Assembly: GCF_900129305.1 (NCBI RefSeq)
Contig: NZ_FQVB01000037.1
Span: forward strand, 1-34,890
Source: Desulfacinum infernum DSM 9756
Lineage (GTDB): Bacteria > Desulfobacterota > Syntrophobacteria > Syntrophobacterales > DSM-9756
Reading direction: 5' to 3'
Length of the DNA: 34,890 nucleotides
The notes under the pieces are model-generated. The model ran no database searches and had not been told where the DNA came from. It saw nothing but the letters and a program-made list of their open reading frames with translations. Shown here one piece after another: positions 31,435 through 34,890 of the stretch. The position numbers were made by a program, and so were the translations under genes. Every line of letters starts with the position of its first letter. The stretch's first letter is position 1.

Positions 31435-31502
31435 CACTTCACGATTCACGATTCACGACTTCACGATTTCACGACTCACCACTCACCACTCACCACACCA
31501 CG
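31435..31502 (+). repeat. Heptamer array H6 (TTCACGA then CTCACCA units)
   Basis: Units of TTCACGA/TTCACGATT/TTCACGAC are followed by three CTCACCA units, with a CCACACCACGAGG end. It occupies the 82-nt gap before the ABC permease gene. It combines the H1-type unit and a unit (ACTCACC) intermediate to the CCCCACT type, showing the arrays are one degenerate family. Confidence 0.85.
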
Positions 31503-31510
31503 AGGTGCCC

Positions 31511-32329
31511 ATGATCACCGTCGTCAAGGAACTGTGGACCTTCCGGCAACTCATGGCCACTCTGGCCTGGAAGAACATCACGGTCCGGTACAAACAGGCC
31601 TACCTGGGCATCGGGATTGCCGTTCTCAAGCCCGTGTTGCTCATGGTCATTTTCACCCTGGTGCGCAGCTTCGTGGGGATCGACTCAGGCCGCGTGCCCT
31701 ATCCCATCCTGACCTTCGCCGCCCTCATGCCGTGGGTGTTTTTTCAGGAAGCCACGTCGGAAAGTGTCAACAGCGTGGTGGCCAATGCGGCGCTCATTCG
31801 AAAAATCTATTTTCCTCGGGAAGTCTTCCCACTCACGGCGGTGGTCACCAAGCTCGTGGAACTGGGAATCAACTTCGTGATTCTGGCGGGGCTCATGCTG
31901 TGGTATCGCATGCCCCCGAGCCCCCTTGCCGTGTGGGTCCCGGCCATTTTCGCCTATACCATCCTTGTTTCTCTCACCGTCAGTTTGGTCGGGGCTGCCA
32001 TGAACGTCTATTACCGGGACGTGGGGCAACTCCTGCCCGTGGGGCTGAATCTTCTCATGTACGCCTCGCCGGTCATCTATCCCTTGTCTTTGGTGGAAAA
32101 GAAACTACTCATGGAACGCGCAGCCGGTGCCTGGTCCGAAATAGCCTATCGACTCTACACCATCAACCCCCTGGCGGGAATTATCGACGCCTTTCAAAGG
32201 GTCATGCTCAAGGGGGAACCGCCCGATTTTGCGGTCCTTTGGCCCGGGGTGGCAGCCACATGCGTTTTGCTTCCGGTGAGCTACAGGATCTTCAAAAAGG
32301 CGGAAGCCTACTTTGCCGATGTCGTCTGA
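31511..32329 (+). CDS. ABC-2 type polysaccharide exporter permease (Wzm-like)
   Basis: The 272-residue protein has six membrane segments, for example [73 protein letters not shown] and [19 protein letters not shown]. An N-terminal amphipathic stretch ([28 protein letters not shown]) and [15 protein letters not shown] are typical of O-antigen/teichoic-acid/capsule ABC-2 exporters. It moves a lipid-linked polymer across the inner membrane with the ATPase encoded next. ATG 31511 has GAGGTGCCC upstream. Its end is separated from the ATPase start by 19 nt. Confidence 0.92.
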   Translation: MITVVKELWTFRQLMATLAWKNITVRYKQAYLGIGIAVLKPVLLMVIFTLVRSFVGIDSGRVPYPILTFAALMPWVFFQEATSESVNSVVANAALIRKIYFPREVFPLTAVVTKLVELGINFVILAGLMLWYRMPPSPLAVWVPAIFAYTILVSLTVSLVGAAMNVYYRDVGQLLPVGLNLLMYASPVIYPLSLVEKKLLMERAAGAWSEIAYRLYTINPLAGIIDAFQRVMLKGEPPDFAVLWPGVAATCVLLPVSYRIFKKAEAYFADVV

Positions 32330-32348
32330 AGGAAGGACCGGCGAACCC

Positions 32349-33653
32349 ATGGCCATGATTGAAGTGGAACATCTGACGAAAGAATTTCGGTTGGGACAGG
32401 TCACCGGCTTTCGAGACACTCTCCGAAACCTGGGGGCGCGCCTCCGGGGCCGGAAGCCTGAGGGGAGAGCGGTTTTCAAGGCCTTGGACGACGTGAGTTT
32501 TTCCATCGAACCCGGCGAGGTCGTGGGAATCATCGGCCCCAACGGTGCGGGCAAGAGCACCCTCCTGAAGCTGATTTCCGGCGTCTCCAAACCGACCTCC
32601 GGGAGGATCGTGACACGGGGAACCATCGCCCCTTTGATCGAATTGGGTGCGGGCATGCACCCGGAACTCACGGGCCGGGAAAATATTTACCTCAATGGGG
32701 CGATCCTGGGTTTGTCCAAGAAGGAAATCCGATCGAAAATGGAGGAGATCATCGATTTTTCGGAGCTGGAGGAATTCATCGACACGCCTTTCAAAAGGTA
32801 CAGTTCGGGAATGAAGGTCAAGCTGGCTTTTTCCTTGGCCACCACTCTCAAATCGGACATCCTCATTATCGACGAAGTCCTCGCCGTCGGGGATCTGGCT
32901 TTCCAGAGGAAGTGTTTCGATCGAATGGAATCGCTGATCCGCCGGGAAGGTCGTACCGTTCTCCTGGTTTCGCACAACATCCGTCAGGTCGAGAGACTGT
33001 GCTCCCGCGTTCTTCTGATCGATCAAGGGCGCATCCTGGAAGACGGCCCTTCGCGAGATGTGTGCAACAAATTTTATGAAATGAGCGACAAGAAGATCAT
33101 GGGGTCCTTCTTGGCAGGTGCTCGAAGCAGGGCCAGAGAAGTCAGCAGCGGGGATGTGGAACTTACGGATGTCTCACTGGTCAACGCTCGAGGGGAAAAA
33201 ATCCAGGAGGTGATGGCACGGGACAGTTTCTGTGTCAACATCAAGTTCACCGTTTTTCGCGACATCCCGAGGCCGATTTTCGGCGTGGGGATCCACACGA
33301 CGGATTTCTTGTACCTGGCGACGAAGCAGAGCGCCGGGGTGTTTGACGACCGAATTCTAACGCCCGGACGTTACGCCCTGAACTTTACCATGAAAGATCT
33401 GCCCTTACTTCCGGGAACCTATCTGCTCAGATTCGGCATTGCTTTAGGGGATACGTTCCAGCCCGTCTATTACCGAGAGGCCGTGGCGGGTTTTCGCATC
33501 GTGGGGGGCAAGCGCATGAGCCGAGCGACGCTCATGAGCGGCGTAGACGGTTTTCTTGATTTTGACGGCCAATGGCACCTCGTTTCCCAAAACGGGCCGA
33601 CCGAAGAGCCTGTCCTATTAGGCATGTCCCCATTTCGAAAGAGCGTTTCATGA
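32349..33653 (+). CDS. Polysaccharide ABC exporter ATPase with C-terminal carbohydrate-binding domain (Wzt-like)
   Basis: The 434-residue protein has an ABC domain (1-240) with Walker [10 protein letters not shown], the typical loop [10 protein letters not shown], signature [12 protein letters not shown] and Walker [13 protein letters not shown]. From about 270 to the end is a beta-sandwich Wzt_C domain ([69 protein letters not shown]). In known Wzt proteins this domain recognises the modified non-reducing end of the polymer. ATG 32349 is chosen with GGAAGG 12 nt upstream; in-frame ATGs at 32319 and 32355 are alternatives. The stop overlaps the next ATG. Confidence 0.93.
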   Translation: MAMIEVEHLTKEFRLGQVTGFRDTLRNLGARLRGRKPEGRAVFKALDDVSFSIEPGEVVGIIGPNGAGKSTLLKLISGVSKPTSGRIVTRGTIAPLIELGAGMHPELTGRENIYLNGAILGLSKKEIRSKMEEIIDFSELEEFIDTPFKRYSSGMKVKLAFSLATTLKSDILIIDEVLAVGDLAFQRKCFDRMESLIRREGRTVLLVSHNIRQVERLCSRVLLIDQGRILEDGPSRDVCNKFYEMSDKKIMGSFLAGARSRAREVSSGDVELTDVSLVNARGEKIQEVMARDSFCVNIKFTVFRDIPRPIFGVGIHTTDFLYLATKQSAGVFDDRILTPGRYALNFTMKDLPLLPGTYLLRFGIALGDTFQPVYYREAVAGFRIVGGKRMSRATLMSGVDGFLDFDGQWHLVSQNGPTEEPVLLGMSPFRKSVS

Positions 33654-34819
33654 TCCGGGAAAACGTTCATATCCCTCCCTATTTTGAACGGCGCCGTCCG
33701 GAAATCCTCCGCCTTGTGCCGAAGGAGGCCCGAAAGGTGCTCGATGTGGGCTGTGGAAGCGGCCGACTGGGGAAGGATCTCAAGAGCCGAAGCCAGGTCA
33801 CGGTCCACGGTATCGAAATAGCCGAGGTCCCCGGTCGCCGTGCCGCCCTGCCTTTGGATCGGGTGTGGATCGCGCCAGTGGAAAGAGGTGCTCGATTCGC
33901 TCGAAGCGGAGGGCACGATTGCATCGTCCTGGCCGATGTCCTGGAGCACCTCAGGGACCCCCAAAGGGTCTTGGCGCATCTTGCGAAGAATTTGGCTCCC
34001 GGGGGGACGGTGGTGGCCAGTGTGCCGAATGTGCAGAATCAGGAAGTTCTTCTCAATCTCATGGCCGGACGATGGAATTACACATCCGAGGGGCTTTTGG
34101 ACCGGACCCATCTTCGGTTTTTCACTCGCCAGACGGCGCGGGAGCTTTCCTGGGCCGCGGGGTTGCGCATCGAAAATATTGGAACGGTCCGTGACGGAAG
34201 TATTCGGACTGTCTTTTTGAAAAAGTCGCCGGGGCGAAGCGCTTTCTGGACGGTGGACCGTGAAGATTTCGGCGTGTGGCAGTTCCTCATCACTGCAAAA
34301 CGTCGTGATATAAGGCTTTCCTCCCCCAAGATGGGCGTGATCGTGCGAACCCCTAAGGGTTCCCCCTATGAAAAACCAAGCGCCGGCTTTCAGCAACTCG
34401 TGGAGCATTTTAAGCCGGTGTGGCTCGTAACGGTGCCCCGGGAACTCCCCGTTCCGGAAGATCTCTCGAGGCTGGGTGCGGATCCCACCCAGGTGGATTG
34501 GGTCATTGTTTTGGATTCAAGGGTAGCGATCTCTCCGGGTTTCGTGGAGGGCCTCGTGGAGGCGTGCGACCTGGATCCCGCCATCGGCGTGCTTGTTCCC
34601 GGCGTCTATGCAGACCCCGATTTTCAAAGGTTGGTGGGCGTCGGCTTCCGTTGGCGCTTCTCAAACCTTCGGTTCGATCTCGTCGGCTTGGGAGACGGGG
34701 AAACCGACTGGCCCGACCCCGTGTGCGTCGATTCGGCCTTGCCGTGGGCCTTCGCCGTCAGGAGCGAAGTTCTCGGCGCGGTGCGCGGGTTTCATGGTGT
34801 CAATGGCCAATTATTTTGA
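33650..34819 (+). pseudogene. SAM methyltransferase-glycosyltransferase fusion, truncated by IS
   Basis: The start ATG overlaps the Wzt stop (ATGA). Residues 1-205 form a class I methyltransferase: RKVLDVGCGSGRLGKDLKS (SAM-binding), DCIVLADVLEHLRDPQRVLAHL, PGGTVVASVPNVQNQEVL. After a linker (ITAKRRDIRLSS) a GT2-like segment follows (MGVIVRTPKGS, PTQVDWVIVLDSRVAISPGFVEGLVEA, IGVLVPGVY). It stops in a position equivalent to the donor-metal region (SEVLGAVRGF) where similar proteins continue with DERFF. From about 34798 the sequence changes to an IS21-like end, with an accidental stop at 34819. The product might still methylate. Its position after Wzt recalls WbdD-like end-modifying enzymes (inference). 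Confidence 0.85.
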
Positions 34820-34890
34820 CCCTTTTTTGGACAACAATTTTGACCCACTTGGGACGAAAAAATCAGCCTTGTCGTTTCTGTCTCAGTCGA
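34798..34890 (+). mobile_element. Left end of an IS21-like insertion sequence
   Basis: TGTCAATGGCC starts just where the host gene's homology ends. It is followed by two direct copies of an AAtTATTTTGACCC / AACAATTTTGACCC motif (34809-34822 and 34833-34846). Tandem TTTTGACCC repeats behind a TGT terminus are typical of IS21-family ends. The transposase gene istA would start beyond the window. The target duplication cannot be seen. Confidence 0.7.

Noticed and set aside
17729-34819. Exosortase or PEP-CTERM substrate hidden in another frame
   Set aside because: I looked for a polytopic protein with the Cys/Arg/His catalytic set and for VPEP-TM-Arg tails; none is present in any reading frame listed or in the gaps.

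Overview
The window is GC-rich, densely coded DNA from a bacterium. The gene repertoire points to a Deltaproteobacterium (Desulfobacterota), perhaps a Syntrophobacter/Desulfacinum-like sulfate reducer: a hybrid PAS histidine kinase, TIGR01777 and DapA-like enzymes, an XrtA/PEP-CTERM-type exopolysaccharide (EPS) locus, and families of dispersed palindromes. The taxonomy is an inference; no rRNA or single-copy phylogenetic marker is present. Family names given below are recognised by eye, not by database search.

Left part (1-10.5 kb) is a mosaic of short housekeeping or accessory units. It begins with the N-terminus of an IS1634-like transposase cut by the window edge, followed by a hybrid sensor kinase (minus), a DUF4197 protein, a tRNA-Glu(TTC) with a clear promoter and terminator, and a TIGR01777-type nucleotide-sugar epimerase-like protein next to an unknown polytopic membrane protein. 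Next come a small protein with an Sm/Hfq-like core, a hotdog thioesterase, a DapA-superfamily enzyme lacking two usual active-site residues, a ComEA-like helix-hairpin-helix protein (minus), and a membrane-anchored heptad-repeat coiled-coil protein. The gaps hold several families of dispersed hairpin repeats.

Middle part (10.7-17 kb, all minus): a large TPR lipoprotein of the PEP-CTERM/PrsT type, two tandem FeeM-like N-acyltransferase paralogues, and a PilZ-domain protein. The distal acyltransferase has a good candidate sigma-54 promoter (11685-11699).

Right part (17.7-34.8 kb, all plus) is one EPS locus. It starts with an enhancer-binding regulator carrying a degenerate receiver, followed by a Wzz/GNVR chain-length protein, a CpsD-like kinase, an EpsB-type initiating sugar transferase, an outer-membrane export protein, a beta-barrel protein, a polysaccharide deacetylase and a FemAB-like protein. 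Then come a four-helix-bundle (23S IVS-type) protein, two GT4 glycosyltransferases on either side of a UDP-GlcNAc 2-epimerase, a Wzm/Wzt ABC exporter, and a methyltransferase-glycosyltransferase fusion that is truncated by an IS21-like end at about 34798. The order matches XrtA (exosortase A) EPS loci, but the exosortase, its usual ATPase partner, the PrsK kinase and any PEP-CTERM substrate are not seen, and export appears to use an ABC transporter.

The most unusual feature is a set of six heptanucleotide tandem arrays (variants of GTGGGGA / GTGAATC and their complements). They occupy most of the non-overlapping junctions of the EPS operon from 23 to 31.5 kb, reach into the ends of coding regions, and flank the four-helix-bundle gene in inverted orientation. 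Several are G-quadruplex-capable.
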